Source: a virus. Taken from it: DNA of 46,192 nucleotides. A program made the translations under genes and the position numbers. Shown here in pieces: positions 15,101-23,562 of the stretch (the stretch's first letter is position 1; every line of letters begins with the position of its first letter). The notes beneath the pieces are model-generated. The model worked only from the letters and a program-made list of their open reading frames with translations, had not been told where the DNA came from and searched no databases. The DNA lies in IMG/VR virus record IMGVR_UViG_3300048011_000476, positions 1-46,192 of that record, one strand, 5' to 3'.

Positions 15101-17939
15101 TACCGTTGCTTCTAGTTAGATTTATGTTAAAATTACTACCAGAGATTGGCTGGATAACACCTGGTACACTAAATAATCCCGATCCGTCGTATGCAAGACC
15201 AGATTGTGTAAAAGTTGTAATTATTCCAGAAGAAACTGTATCAACAGTATCAACTGTAATAGTAAGATCATTTTCAGGAGTATTGCCAGGTATAGCAGTA
15301 CCTGCTGGAATTAATATAGTTTGTCCAGGGCCGTAATCGTTGCCCGGACTTACTAATGTAACTGTGTATGATCCAGCAGACAGAGTAACATCAAACGCGG
15401 CGCCTGTTCCAATTCTATTTGCGCCTGGCAAGTTTACTGAAGCTCTTCCATTAAATGCTGTGCCTGTTGCTGTTTGGCCTATAATTTCTCCGCTGCCGCC
15501 GACATTATCGATTGTAATTGTAAGATCATTTGCCGGAGTTGTTCCGCCTATTTCGGTTCCCAATACAGTAATAGTATCATTAGGTAGATAATTACTTCCT
15601 TGCGCTAACGGATCTATAGAAACACTATATGCAGTTCCGTTAGTAAATACTGTAAAGCTTGCTCCTGTACCTGCTCCAGAAGTTGTAGATACCGGATTAA
15701 AAAATTGCAGATTAGCATCCGGAGCTTGACCGTCAGCAGTTAAACTTACAATAGATCCGCCTGCGCCTATAGATGCAACTGTTAAATACACATCGTTTGC
15801 AGGAGATGCACCAGCAGTTGGATCAACAAAGTCGCCACGGACAACAATTACATCACCTACTATATACCCAGATGATTCATCCGGTGAAGATATATCGCCG
15901 GAATATACATTATCTACATATGATACATCAAAGAGTGCATTTACACCTTGACCACCTTGAGAAGAACCTGTAACATTAGTAACTGTAATATTACCGTCAA
16001 ATGCAGTACCTGATAATTCTACTGATTCGATACCACTTGCACTATCTAATGATAAAACTCTAATAGTAAGATCATTAGCAGGCGATGTGCCTCCTAAAAG
16101 ATTACCTTGTACTAATAATATATCACCAATTGCATAGTTATCACCTTGATTTGAAAAACCAGCTAATGAATAAGTGCCGCCGCTGGAAAAAATATTAAAT
16201 ATTGCTCCCGAGCCGTTTGAACTAACTGGACTAGGTTCTATGGCTGTATATGAAGTAACATTAGCAACTCTAGGAGCAGTAAAAGCACCGGACATATTTA
16301 CAGTTGTACCTATAATAGTATTAACATATATTGCTGTACCATCTCCCCTATCCACTGCAAGATTTGGTACAATTCCAGTTGGGTCTTGTACATCAAAACT
16401 AGTGTTACCAGGAACAATATCTGTAATAGTTACAGGAGTAAGATACTCGCCGCCGCCTGCGCTTGTGTCGATAATAGTTGTAACCTGTGAGCCTTCGGGT
16501 ATATTTGCATTTATTAAAGGAGCGCCAACTTCTGGCGATGGTCCGTCAAATGGTATAATTGTACTTCCAGCATCAATATTTAATTCTGAGACCAATGTGC
16601 CTGCACTGCCGTTACTTACAACTTCAATATCAGGATTACCAATATTAGCACCAGTATAAAAACCAGCTTGTCTTAATTGTGTATACGTTGTAGATAATGT
16701 AGTAGGATTAACTGTGCCAACTTTAGATTTCGCATAATATGTAAACGAATTAGAAGATGGAGTTTCAACTATAACAAAACTACCTTCGGCTCTAGCAGCA
16801 CCGTTAACACTATCTTCCAGTGCTTTAATTGTAATCGGAGTGCCTGCTTCAAATCCATGCGGAGCAACAGTAGTTACAGTAATTAAACTTTGGCCAATTC
16901 CTTCTGTGCCTGCGCTTGCATCTGTAACCACATTTAACACAGGCGTGTCTGTACCTGGAACTTCGTAAACACTAGGATAACCTCTCATAGTTCCGATAGC
17001 TGCCCATTTTGTAGGCTGTAGTCCGTATTCAAAGTCAGCATCAAGCATCGACATAGGTTGTGCAACTCGCATACGTTCAATAGCATCTGTACCAAAATCA
17101 TAAGGCCTAGTTGTTACTATGCTTTTTCCGTTTTCGATTTTTTCTATGAATATTTGTAACTCATCTGTTGCATTGTGTTCAGTTGTATCGTAATTAAGTG
17201 TAATTGTTGTAATAGCATCAGTCGCTTGTAAATACTTTGCAAAGTCAGCATCATTACTAATTCCATCAGTTTTAAGACTGACTAAGCCACCAGTAGCCGG
17301 CGCACTAAAGTTATATATAATTTCGTTGGCTGTTACATTAGTAATCAATATTAACTGATCCAAATCGTAACGTCCTTGTATCTTAATTGTGCCTAATCCC
17401 GATGGGTCCAGTGTCGGCATACTAGATAATCCGTTTGTTATTACGTCAATTGTATTGTCTAATAATAAGTCAACATTTGTAACTGCTTGTACTTCGGCTG
17501 TTTTAGTATTATCTATAGATTGGGTTACTTCTGTATTAGAAGCAGTATATAAAGAATTTTGTAGAATATAAGTGTTTATAAGTGTTTTTATAAACCCATA
17601 TGTTTGTATTTCAGGCTGTCTATCACCATCAATTTGTGCAACATCTTGATCCCAGTAATATTTGATTACATTTCTTGTATTTTCGTTTCCGCCATATCTT
17701 AAATCTTTTAAATATGCGTCAATATTATATCCAATATCTCTTTCACACTTTTCTTGGTTATATGTATAACCTACAAATCCAGCAGCGCCTACTGCTACTT
17801 GATCTGCAATCCACGCTGTTGCTTCTTTTTTTATAAATGATTTATTAGCATTTATTAAGCTATAAGAATTAGGAAATAAATTTCCGCTGGCGCCTAGTCC
17901 TGGTTTAAATACGTAATTTTTTATTTGTGTCTTTGCCAT
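12105..17939 (-). CDS. Giant beta-repeat tail fibre / virion structural protein
   Basis: A 1944-residue acidic protein, the largest in the window. The N-terminus has an alpha-helical domain (about 1-140) with CERDIGYNIDAYLKDLRYGG, shared in part with the 1577-residue fibre protein. Residues about 575-1005 hold five tandem units of roughly 85 residues with the pattern GYxxGDxxxxxGxxxGGxxPxNDLxIxV, a beta-solenoid-like repeat of marine phage tail proteins. The C-terminal half carries IMYTTGALFAPSYDIRSLTA, GMTHVVSHVNSQTQLTITPD and a GEAQA end. No enzyme motif is visible. It is probably a long fibre or baseplate-associated protein. A homologous-looking arrangement with 17943-18842 follows at four-base spacing. 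Specific position in the virion is unknown. Confidence 0.75.
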   Translation of the reverse strand: MAKTQIKNYVFKPGLGASGNLFPNSYSLINANKSFIKKEATAWIADQVAVGAAGFVGYTYNQEKCERDIGYNIDAYLKDLRYGGNENTRNVIKYYWDQDVAQIDGDRQPEIQTYGFIKTLINTYILQNSLYTASNTEVTQSIDNTKTAEVQAVTNVDLLLDNTIDVITNGLSSMPTLDPSGLGTIKIQGRYDLDQLILITNVTANEIIYNFSAPATGGLVSLKTDGISNDADFAKYLQATDAITTITLNYDTTEHNATDELQIFIEKIENGKSIVTTRPYDFGTDAIERMRVAQPMSMLDADFEYGLQPTKWAAIGTMRGYPSVYEVPGTDTPVLNVVTDASAGTEGIGQSLITVTTVAPHGFEAGTPITIKALEDSVNGAARAEGSFVIVETPSSNSFTYYAKSKVGTVNPTTLSTTYTQLRQAGFYTGANIGNPDIEVVSNGSAGTLVSELNIDAGSTIIPFDGPSPEVGAPLINANIPEGSQVTTIIDTSAGGGEYLTPVTITDIVPGNTSFDVQDPTGIVPNLAVDRGDGTAIYVNTIIGTTVNMSGAFTAPRVANVTSYTAIEPSPVSSNGSGAIFNIFSSGGTYSLAGFSNQGDNYAIGDILLVQGNLLGGTSPANDLTIRVLSLDSASGIESVELSGTAFDGNITVTNVTGSSQGGQGVNALFDVSYVDNVYSGDISSPDESSGYIVGDVIVVRGDFVDPTAGASPANDVYLTVASIGAGGSIVSLTADGQAPDANLQFFNPVSTTSGAGTGASFTVFTNGTAYSVSIDPLAQGSNYLPNDTITVLGTEIGGTTPANDLTITIDNVGGSGEIIGQTATGTAFNGRASVNLPGANRIGTGAAFDVTLSAGSYTVTLVSPGNDYGPGQTILIPAGTAIPGNTPENDLTITVDTVDTVSSGIITTFTQSGLAYDGSGLFSVPGVIQPISGSNFNINLTRSNGTYSNIVINNGGAGYSVGNRFIITGANLGGQSPINDIDISVTSVDAGTGEITAISPTYESAVPGDIITFISTLIITDPTTGLISQDDTITYGALATLEITLDNAHGLVPGNTFIVTAASDNGVNNHGLASGSFFVTEIPAINKLRYQARTTGAIDTSINQILGTLYPRPDSFFIHRPFDGGVQLGTGGPQHGSQAIRQSKKYIRYQSGKGIMYTTGALFAPSYDIRSLTAEDVEVGSLITVVTDDNDHGVQVGGIVRLLGVETPGYNSGTETAVPPVFDYTVESVVDERTFKIRAQRRLGSTTAVLGFGSQMSVVSWHGATVRSGIFDDQNGIFWEFDGTQISVVQRTGTRQLAGTISLSVDKNLVTGNNTRFEDQLKAGDRIIIKGMTHVVSHVNSQTQLTITPDWRGVVDIVGAKINLIVDKKTKQSDFNLDKLDGTGPSGYNIDIAKMQMIGIQYSWYGAGFIDFMLRGADGNFVFAHRMRNSNVNTEAFMRSGNLPVRYEVTNEGPSGKLAAEMDAVQNFLTLTDSSFFPDYGTLYIDNEIITFSGNNKDTHQLTGLSRAAAFTNFQAGATRSYTAGDAISHTARTGVILISQTITPLISHWGSAFITDGMFDDDRGYIFSYAESGVEVSTTKQSAFLIRLSPSVSNAITGDLGERELLNRAQLLLQGIEVTSDGVDGTGTAITGGIVVEGILNPQNYPVNPGDIGWSGLSGVAQGGQPSFAEVASGGSVKWSTGDAATVSSATAQAGITTQLNSGIFRSERDERFIFIDTNDYTSTFGTGFTEVQGKSITGQNIRSGTTITGGYISGSYGYLRLSRPTTDSNNDRIEAGTANAYTITAASDNLQNRNFAYMDKTSFDACGATVGTALSNGGSVTFPSNTLVNNITLQEFAGTQYYEIQFNNSFSGTLVAGTGTIEFTFVQPPYAQPGETVFSFVATPGERSTLDLSALKELTNTPLGGRGTYPNGPDVLALNIYKVGGINVPANIILRWGEAQA
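14910..16215 (-). repeat. Five tandem ~85-residue beta repeats within the giant fibre gene
   Basis: Translated units recur with GxxFxV, a YxxGD turn, GGxxPxND and a closing GxAxxG. Examples are LLGGTSPANDLTI, EIGGTTPANDLTI and NLGGQSPINDIDI. DNA identity between units is low, so these are old duplications. Confidence 0.75.
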
Positions 17940-17942
17940 GTT

Positions 17943-18842
17943 TTATAATCCAAATGCTACTGCTAATGCAACCGCGGTACGATCTACATATTGTTTATTT
18001 GCTATTTCACTATTTACAGTAGGGTCGTTACTAACCGTTGCTGAAGTAAATGCTGCTATTGTCGGTGTTGTTGCACCGATTGTAGTGTTATTTATAGAAG
18101 TATTAACTACAGGAACGCTGGACCCGGCTGATTCAATTTTTCCCAATAATACATCGTCGATTCTTATAACTATGGAATTTCCTGCTTCTAAATCTAAATT
18201 TGTGTTAGATGATAGTACTGGTATCCCAACACCTTGTATGTTTAGTTCTCCGCCGATATTCAGATCGCCGCCGATGCCTGCTCCGCCCGAAACTACTAAT
18301 GCGCCCGAAGTAGTATCAATGCTAGGCGTTGTGCCTGTTATACTAACTTCACTGAACGCACTAGGTGCGTTCTCAACTGTAATAATTCCAAATACAGATC
18401 CATCTGAATTTGCATAATAAAGTGTTCTCGGTGTAGTCAACGCTACATTCCATGCAAGTCTTCCGTCTGATTTACCTTGGGCAGATACTCCAGAATCGCC
18501 GTCACTGTGTAATAGACCTGTATTATAAAGAATAGTAAGATCTTCGTCCGAGTAAATATTAAATGTAAGTGTAGTTAATTCAAGGTCAATTGTTGTAGAT
18601 TTTGTACGGAATACAGTAAACCCAGGATTGTCATTTACATTGTTTTCTAGTCTAAAATTTCCACCAACTTCTGTAAATTTTCTATCAGCTGGTATATCTG
18701 TATCTGGAACAACAGGATCTACTGGTTCTTCTTCAACTAGATTAATGGACTTAGCAGAAATATTGCCTTCTTCGTCTACTGTAAAACCAGTACTTTCAAA
18801 TCCAAATTTTGACCTAAACGGCGTGTTTACTGTTGTTGACAT
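17943..18842 (-). CDS. Tail fibre protein with C-terminal NKQYVD motif
   Basis: A 299-residue structural protein. The N-terminal part (MSTTVNTPFRSKFGFESTGF) is followed by an acidic proline-rich linker (EEEPVDPVVPDTDIP, about 36-50). The centre carries repeats of the type seen in trimeric phage fibres: SGALVVSGGAGIGGDLNIGG and NNTTIGATTPTIAAFTSATV. It ends with the classical fibre tail NKQYVDRTAVALAVAFGL. It is four bases upstream of the giant fibre gene and follows a late promoter at 18861-18868, so the two are probably co-transcribed. Probable role is a fibre or a connector carrying it. Confidence 0.7.
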   Translation of the reverse strand: MSTTVNTPFRSKFGFESTGFTVDEEGNISAKSINLVEEEPVDPVVPDTDIPADRKFTEVGGNFRLENNVNDNPGFTVFRTKSTTIDLELTTLTFNIYSDEDLTILYNTGLLHSDGDSGVSAQGKSDGRLAWNVALTTPRTLYYANSDGSVFGIITVENAPSAFSEVSITGTTPSIDTTSGALVVSGGAGIGGDLNIGGELNIQGVGIPVLSSNTNLDLEAGNSIVIRIDDVLLGKIESAGSSVPVVNTSINNTTIGATTPTIAAFTSATVSNDPTVNSEIANKQYVDRTAVALAVAFGL

Positions 18843-18860
18843 TTATTACTCCATCTATTG

Positions 18861-18868
18861 TATTTATC
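18861..18868 (-). promoter_or_regulatory. Late promoter for the 18842-12105 fibre genes
   Basis: Leftward GATAAATACA, one base from TATAAATA, about 20 bases before the ATG at 18842. Confidence 0.55.
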
Positions 18869-18879
18869 AATTATTTTCA

Positions 18880-19284
18880 TTACAAAGTTAGCGGATTTTG
18901 ATTTCTAAAATACTGTGCAGTGTATATAAATTTTGCGCCAGCATACTCATTAGAAGATGGATTAATAATTAAATCTACATACGATGAATTTACAGTTGCA
19001 CTTAATTCAACAATATTATTACCTAAATTACTTCGGCCAATCACAGCTAAACTTACATAGTCTACACTGTTACAAACAATACATTTAATAATTTCTTTTT
19101 GTGAAGTATTATAATCGACACTTATAGTAAACTCTGCACTAGAAAATTCTCCGCTGTGCCATCGAGCTACTTGAGTATCTGTGTATACTTGTTTCCACGG
19201 CCCGTTATGAGAAAAAGACCCATTATCTTTTAATTGTATACTGGTTTTTAACCCTTTGGTGAAGTATCGTGTAATATCAAACAT
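18880..19284 (-). CDS. Virion structural protein of unknown role
   Basis: A 134-residue beta-rich protein starting MFDITRYFTKGLKTSIQLKD. The central part SSAEFTISVDYNTSQKEII and the end AKFIYTAQYFRNQNPLTL are typical of small tail-associated proteins of marine T4-like phages. No catalytic motif is visible. It has its own exact TATAAATA late promoter and is followed by the next fibre gene after a 37-base gap, so it should be a late virion or assembly protein. Function not recognised. Confidence 0.6.
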   Translation of the reverse strand: MFDITRYFTKGLKTSIQLKDNGSFSHNGPWKQVYTDTQVARWHSGEFSSAEFTISVDYNTSQKEIIKCIVCNSVDYVSLAVIGRSNLGNNIVELSATVNSSYVDLIINPSSNEYAGAKFIYTAQYFRNQNPLTL

Positions 19285-19305
19285 TTTTATGATTCCAATT
19301 TATAG

Positions 19306-19313
19306 TATTTATA
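19306..19313 (-). promoter_or_regulatory. Exact late promoter octamer TATAAATA
   Basis: Leftward TATAAATACTATAAATTGG, a perfect T4 late consensus, 22 bases before the ATG at 19284. The same 53-base gap must also hold the promoter of the divergent SGNH gene; TATATAAGTA at 19322-19333 on the plus strand is a candidate. Confidence 0.7.
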
Positions 19314-19337
19314 CTCGCGCTGTATATAAGTATTGTT

Positions 19338-20048
19338 ATGAAAAAAGGCAAACTTTGGATATTTGGTGATAGTTATGGTACATTTCATAAAGAAATTGAC
19401 AAGCTAAAAGATTGGCATTGGATGTGGAGTCTTACTGAAAAATTAGGACATGAAAGTTTTTATAATATTTGTCAAGACGGTGTTGCCAACGAGTGGATAT
19501 ATTATCAATTTATAGACAAATCTGCAGAAATAAATCCAGAAACAGATACTATTATTTTTATTACTACTCAAATAAACCGTCAATGGTTTTTTCCAGATAA
19601 CGAAGGAGTAGGAAATATTCTAATGGGACCGCTTGATGCGTATGTAACAAAGGATCAATCTAGAGCTATCGATTTATATAACAAACATTTAACCGATAAC
19701 CCTCAAAATCAAATCAGGTTCCAATGGTTGCTGTATGCTTTAAACTTTTTAAAAGAAACAAATAATCTTAATTTATTTATTTTACCTGGATTCGAAAACG
19801 AAGGATTTTTCCTCAATAAAGATGTTACTATACAAAGCAGTTTGTTAACACCATGCATTAACGAAGTAAAAGGTTTAAGTATGGAATCTTGGCTACGCTG
19901 GATGGGGAGAAATAACGGAATAGATACTCGAGAAGGACACCTATCAGAGTGTAATCATCCTATACTAGCAGAAAAACTATTTCAAAGTATTGTACATAAA
20001 CAGACGTTAGATTTAAGATCCGGGTTTAATCAAGAATTTTTAAGTTAA
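19338..20048 (+). CDS. SGNH/GDSL-like hydrolase
   Basis: A 236-residue protein with the block I motif WIFGDSYGTFH (residues 8-18, nucleophile Ser in GDS), a DGVANEW segment in the position of block II, TTQINRQWFF around block III, and HLSECNHPILAEKL near the C-terminus, which fits block V with catalytic His and Glu in place of the usual Asp. SGNH enzymes remove acyl, commonly acetyl, groups from sugars. It is the only plus-strand gene in a long minus-strand block and faces the NPP-motif methyltransferase, sharing the TTAA palindrome as overlapping stops. A role in trimming host polysaccharide or editing a phage glycan is plausible but inferred. No signal peptide. Confidence 0.7.
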   Translation: MKKGKLWIFGDSYGTFHKEIDKLKDWHWMWSLTEKLGHESFYNICQDGVANEWIYYQFIDKSAEINPETDTIIFITTQINRQWFFPDNEGVGNILMGPLDAYVTKDQSRAIDLYNKHLTDNPQNQIRFQWLLYALNFLKETNNLNLFILPGFENEGFFLNKDVTIQSSLLTPCINEVKGLSMESWLRWMGRNNGIDTREGHLSECNHPILAEKLFQSIVHKQTLDLRSGFNQEFLS

Positions 20049-20719
20049 GATTTTGTAATATGTATGTACCAAATATCGTTAGGATACAAAACACTTAAAC
20101 AAATATTTTTTATTTGTAGGCCGCTATCATTAATCATTTTTGTAAAGGTTTCTGGACTACTGCCTTTTGTATTTTCCATTAAGATTATGTCAGCATCATC
20201 AGTTATATAATCTCCAACAGTTTCAAAAAAATCTCGGTGTATATTCCAATTCTCGTCTTTATATTTTCGATGTTCGTTTGGATCAACATTTCCATAAGTG
20301 GGCGCGAAGTTGAAATGAGGTGGATTACCTATTATCAAATCGTATTTTACATCTTTAGGATGATTCTTAAAATTATTAGATAAAATAAAATTTACATTAT
20401 TGTTAAGATTATTTTTATCGATTGTTTTTTCTACTACAACTTTGTTAGGTTGATGTATATCTAGTAAAGTTAAATTTTCAGTAAATCCTTGACTAAGTGT
20501 TCCAAATCCTAAATAGCCTGGGCCTGAACACCACTCCAAACAATGCCTGTACTTTTTTCCTTTAGAAAAATAATTAATGCAGGATACGGCATCAGCAGCT
20601 GTCTGATAACCGTATCCATCTAATTTGTTTGATGAGTAGACTAAAAATTTATCTACTCTAACTTCAACAATTTCTGTATTAAGCAATTTTCCAATTTCCG
20701 ACTGTAAGAAGTTTGCCAT
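20045..20719 (-). CDS. Class I methyltransferase with NPP motif
   Basis: About 224 residues from ATG 20719 (MANFLQSEIGKLLNTEIVEV). Motif I is HCLEWCSGPGYLGFGTL and motif IV is YDLIIGNPPHFNFAP. The NPP[Y/F/H] signature belongs to amino-group methyltransferases such as PrmC/HemK, RlmF-type and TrmN6 enzymes that modify glutamine amides or base nitrogens. That suggests a protein, RNA or DNA amine target rather than a sugar hydroxyl. An alternative TTG start at 20743 lies further inside the upstream gene. The chosen start overlaps the carbamoyltransferase end by about 40 bases, so it is translated as the last gene of the glycosyl/carbamoyl cassette. Substrate unknown. Confidence 0.72.
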   Translation of the reverse strand: MANFLQSEIGKLLNTEIVEVRVDKFLVYSSNKLDGYGYQTAADAVSCINYFSKGKKYRHCLEWCSGPGYLGFGTLSQGFTENLTLLDIHQPNKVVVEKTIDKNNLNNNVNFILSNNFKNHPKDVKYDLIIGNPPHFNFAPTYGNVDPNEHRKYKDENWNIHRDFFETVGDYITDDADIILMENTKGSSPETFTKMINDSGLQIKNICLSVLYPNDIWYIHITKS

Positions 20720-22478
20720 ATTCTGGCAAATATAAATATTCAATCTTACTTTCGCTTAACGTCCAAAGTGCATCTTCTAGCGTTTCTACTAACGGTTCTC
20801 CGCCTAAATTAAACGATGTATTAAAGATAATTGGTATTCCAGTCTTTTCTTTAAATGCCTTGATTACACGGTAGTACAGAGGATTTTCTTCTTCAGTTAC
20901 TGTCTGTATACGACATGTTCCATCAACATGAATAATACTTGGAATTTTTTCTTCGATGCCAGGTTGACAGTTAACAGCATACATCATGTGCGGGCTATCT
21001 TCCATGCCACGTAAATCAAACCATTCATGTGCGTCTTCTGCAAGGATTGATCCTGCAAACGGCCGGAAGTATTCACGATGTTTAATTTCATTAACAAAGT
21101 CTTTTCCATCTTCAAAAGTTGGATCAAACATCAAGCTACGATTTCCTAATGCACGTGGACCGTTTTCTGCACGGCCTTGGAACATTGCTACGATATTTTT
21201 GTTAGTCATTAATTCAACTACATCGTCATCTGTTGCATCACTAACAATAGCATTATATTCTTCAGCTACCTTATTAATATTGTCGTCACTGTAATTGTAC
21301 TGTGGTCCGAGGTAAATTTCTCTCGGGCGTTTCATACTCGATTGACTAATAGAATGATAATACAGCAAGGCTGCTCCTATAGCTGTGCCACCATCATTAG
21401 AAATAGGTTCTACATATAGTTCGATTCCTTCTTCATTTAGTCTATCGAGGTACCAGTAATTTGCAACACAGTTTAATCCATACCCACCAGATAACACTAC
21501 TTTATTCTTATCTGCCATTTTCGCAGCAGATAATATTAAATCTAATGCTTGCTCTTGAGTTTGTGTTTGACAAGCATAAGCTAGATCTCTACGATTTTGA
21601 TACTCTGTCCATGAATAGTCGTCACCGCTCGGGCTATCGACCAATTCTTCGTAATTAAGATGATTAACAATAGCCCCGTTTGGATATGTAGGTATTATAA
21701 GACTTCTGTCAGAGACAGGAATTCTAGTATTAGTAGTAAAGAGCTTTGGAATTTTTTCGTTAGGCTTTCCGTAAGGAAATAATCCCATAGTCTTTCCGGC
21801 TTCTATTTCTTGAAAGCCACAGTACTTGGTAACTGCTTCGTAGACTTTTGTAATTCCTGCATGTCCAGAAACTACAGAAGTAAATGTATTTCCTGGCTCG
21901 CCGAAATTAGAACCATCTGTATCTGAGTTAATGACTGTAACTATAGGATCTCGGCAACCAAAATGTTTATACAATGTTTTAATATTATCAGGGTAAGAAC
22001 AGTCAAAAATACTTTCTACTTCCCACAGTATAACATTGCCTTCATGTGTTTGACCTGATTGTGCAGATCCAGCACCGTCTATCACTACTGCTACAGCATC
22101 ATCAAAACCAGAACGATAGAATGCACATGCAGCATGAACTTTGTGGTGCTGGCTCGAAATATCAATAACTTGAGGATGATTATACAAATCAGCTTTTCTA
22201 TCAATTAGTCCCATTTTTCGAGCTAAACCGGCATACAAATTGTCACCGGTGTATTCAATCTTAGGAGCGTCTTTTAGATCAGTAGTATGACAAATAATAA
22301 GAGCATCAATCTTGTCAGTATATTCTTTTACCTTTATCATAGTTGCCAACGGACCACCGTCGTATTTGTGGCGTGTAAATCGTTCTTCTTCACTAGCAAA
22401 TATAATATTGCCATCTTTCAGCAAACATACACCTGCATTATGACCTCTTGAAATACCTAAAATATATCCTGATGACAT
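20679..22478 (-). CDS. O-carbamoyltransferase, NodU/CmcH family
   Basis: A full-length 599-residue enzyme transferring a carbamoyl group from carbamoyl phosphate, via a carbamoyl-adenylate, to a hydroxyl, usually of a sugar. The N-terminal ASKHA-like domain has ILGISRGHNAGVCLLKDG, SEEERFTRHKYDGG, SSQHHKVHAACAFY (metal-binding His) and AVVIDGAGS; KVVLSGGYGLNCVANYW and EPISNDGGTAIGAAL follow. The C-terminal domain has GRAENGPRALGNRSLMFDP, HREYFRPFAGSIL and FNTSFNLGGEPLVETLEDA. All family motifs are intact. AGGAG of its ribosome-binding site lies within the last codons of the GT9 gene, which stops two bases upstream, indicating tight coupling. Known relatives carbamoylate Nod factors, antibiotics and heptose of Pseudomonas LPS. 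Confidence 0.93.
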   Translation of the reverse strand: MSSGYILGISRGHNAGVCLLKDGNIIFASEEERFTRHKYDGGPLATMIKVKEYTDKIDALIICHTTDLKDAPKIEYTGDNLYAGLARKMGLIDRKADLYNHPQVIDISSQHHKVHAACAFYRSGFDDAVAVVIDGAGSAQSGQTHEGNVILWEVESIFDCSYPDNIKTLYKHFGCRDPIVTVINSDTDGSNFGEPGNTFTSVVSGHAGITKVYEAVTKYCGFQEIEAGKTMGLFPYGKPNEKIPKLFTTNTRIPVSDRSLIIPTYPNGAIVNHLNYEELVDSPSGDDYSWTEYQNRRDLAYACQTQTQEQALDLILSAAKMADKNKVVLSGGYGLNCVANYWYLDRLNEEGIELYVEPISNDGGTAIGAALLYYHSISQSSMKRPREIYLGPQYNYSDDNINKVAEEYNAIVSDATDDDVVELMTNKNIVAMFQGRAENGPRALGNRSLMFDPTFEDGKDFVNEIKHREYFRPFAGSILAEDAHEWFDLRGMEDSPHMMYAVNCQPGIEEKIPSIIHVDGTCRIQTVTEEENPLYYRVIKAFKEKTGIPIIFNTSFNLGGEPLVETLEDALWTLSESKIEYLYLPEYGKLLTVGNWKIA

Positions 22479-22479
22479 A

Positions 22480-23487
22480 CTATTTTTCTCCTATTACTTT
22501 TTTATTTGGTTTATTAAACAACACATTTGATGCGTGTTTTGCTAAAGGAATCTGAGAGGACTGACTAGTAGGTTTACCTAGTTTATTATTAATACTTTTC
22601 ATAATCTTTTTATAATTAACCTCGCTTAATATCATGTTATCTTCATTATGACGTTCTGCTGCCGGATCAGTTGTGACTCTATACGGAACGTATACTCTAT
22701 TTTCTTTCCCACTATCAATAATAGTAAAATCGTTATTGTTTGGATAACTTATATTTTCTGGAAAAGTCGACCCAATTACTACAGTTGCCGGCTTTCCTAA
22801 TGCATGTGCATAGTGCTGGCCCATGCTATCGCATCCTAAGAAATAATCAGCAGCATTAACAATGCCCATCCATTGCAATAAATTAGCTCCTTCTGGTATT
22901 GCAGCACCCATTTGTCTATCTGTTGGAATTTTAAGATTTGTCATTAATATAACAGCATAATCTTTTGACAGTTCATCTACAATTTCGAAGACATCTTTTA
23001 GTTCAAAACTTCTGCCACTTTCGTCAAATACGAAATTCCCATCAATTTTAACTCCGCTTCCAAATGGTTGAAAAACAATTACCTTTTCCTTTTTCATTTG
23101 ATGCTTAACTTGATTAACTAAATTATGTCCATAAATTTGATCTGCTTTTCCGAGATCTAAATTTATTTCTTTAATATCTACAGTTTCATCGACACCATTA
23201 ATTAACATGTCAAATGCTTGTATTAAGTTAACCCGTTGATTGAAATATGCGTTAAGTCTGTATGGTTCAGGACTAATAATCTCTCTATCTTTTAATACTG
23301 TTTGAAACAGTTCTTTGCTTCCAACTGGCCATACATTGTTTCGCAACTTAGAAGACAAAAATAATTCATGCCATGCTTCTGATACTATTACAACATCTGG
23401 ATCGGTGTGTTCTTTGTAATACTCTAATGCAGGTATGCTGCATAAAACTCGACCTGCGCCGCCGTTTATAAAAAATGCCTTCTTCAT
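22480..23487 (-). CDS. Glycosyltransferase family 9 / heptosyltransferase-like protein
   Basis: A 335-residue protein starting at ATG 23487 (GGGAG five bases upstream; a TTG at 23499 would include the ribosome-binding site itself). Features fit the two-Rossmann GT-B fold of GT9: N-terminal FFINGGAGRVLCSIPALEYY (like the GDVLLTTPAL loop), KVIVFQPFGSGVKIDG at the second domain, then IVNAADYFLGCDSMGQHYAH and ALGKPATVVIGSTFPEN, corresponding to the GT9 nucleotide-sugar site DSGPMHLAAALGKP. GT9 enzymes use ADP-heptose to build LPS cores or, in the bacterial autotransporter family, to heptosylate protein serines. The phage makes ADP-heptose enzymes elsewhere in this window. It is the upstream partner of the carbamoyltransferase. 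Confidence 0.8.
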   Translation of the reverse strand: MKKAFFINGGAGRVLCSIPALEYYKEHTDPDVVIVSEAWHELFLSSKLRNNVWPVGSKELFQTVLKDREIISPEPYRLNAYFNQRVNLIQAFDMLINGVDETVDIKEINLDLGKADQIYGHNLVNQVKHQMKKEKVIVFQPFGSGVKIDGNFVFDESGRSFELKDVFEIVDELSKDYAVILMTNLKIPTDRQMGAAIPEGANLLQWMGIVNAADYFLGCDSMGQHYAHALGKPATVVIGSTFPENISYPNNNDFTIIDSGKENRVYVPYRVTTDPAAERHNEDNMILSEVNYKKIMKSINNKLGKPTSQSSQIPLAKHASNVLFNKPNKKVIGEK

Positions 23488-23554
23488 TTGTACTCCCAAG
23501 TAAACATTGTGTTAGTATATATGCTATTTTTTACTATTAAATTTTATTTCTGGT

Positions 23555-23562
23555 TATTTATG
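23555..23562 (-). promoter_or_regulatory. Late promoter for the GT9-carbamoyltransferase cassette
   Basis: Leftward CATAAATAACC, overlapping the 2OG-oxygenase stop codon and 68 bases before the GT9 start. One base from the late consensus. Confidence 0.5.

Noticed and set aside
14910-16215. DNA-level tandem repeat in the giant fibre gene
   Set aside because: The repetition is clear in protein but nucleotide identity is low, so it is not a recent tandem array or phase-variation tract.
12439-18417. Several plus-strand open frames of 60-161 codons inside the giant fibre genes
   Set aside because: They lie opposite strong minus-strand coding sequence, have hydrophobic low-information translations and no ribosome-binding sites; they are antisense shadows.
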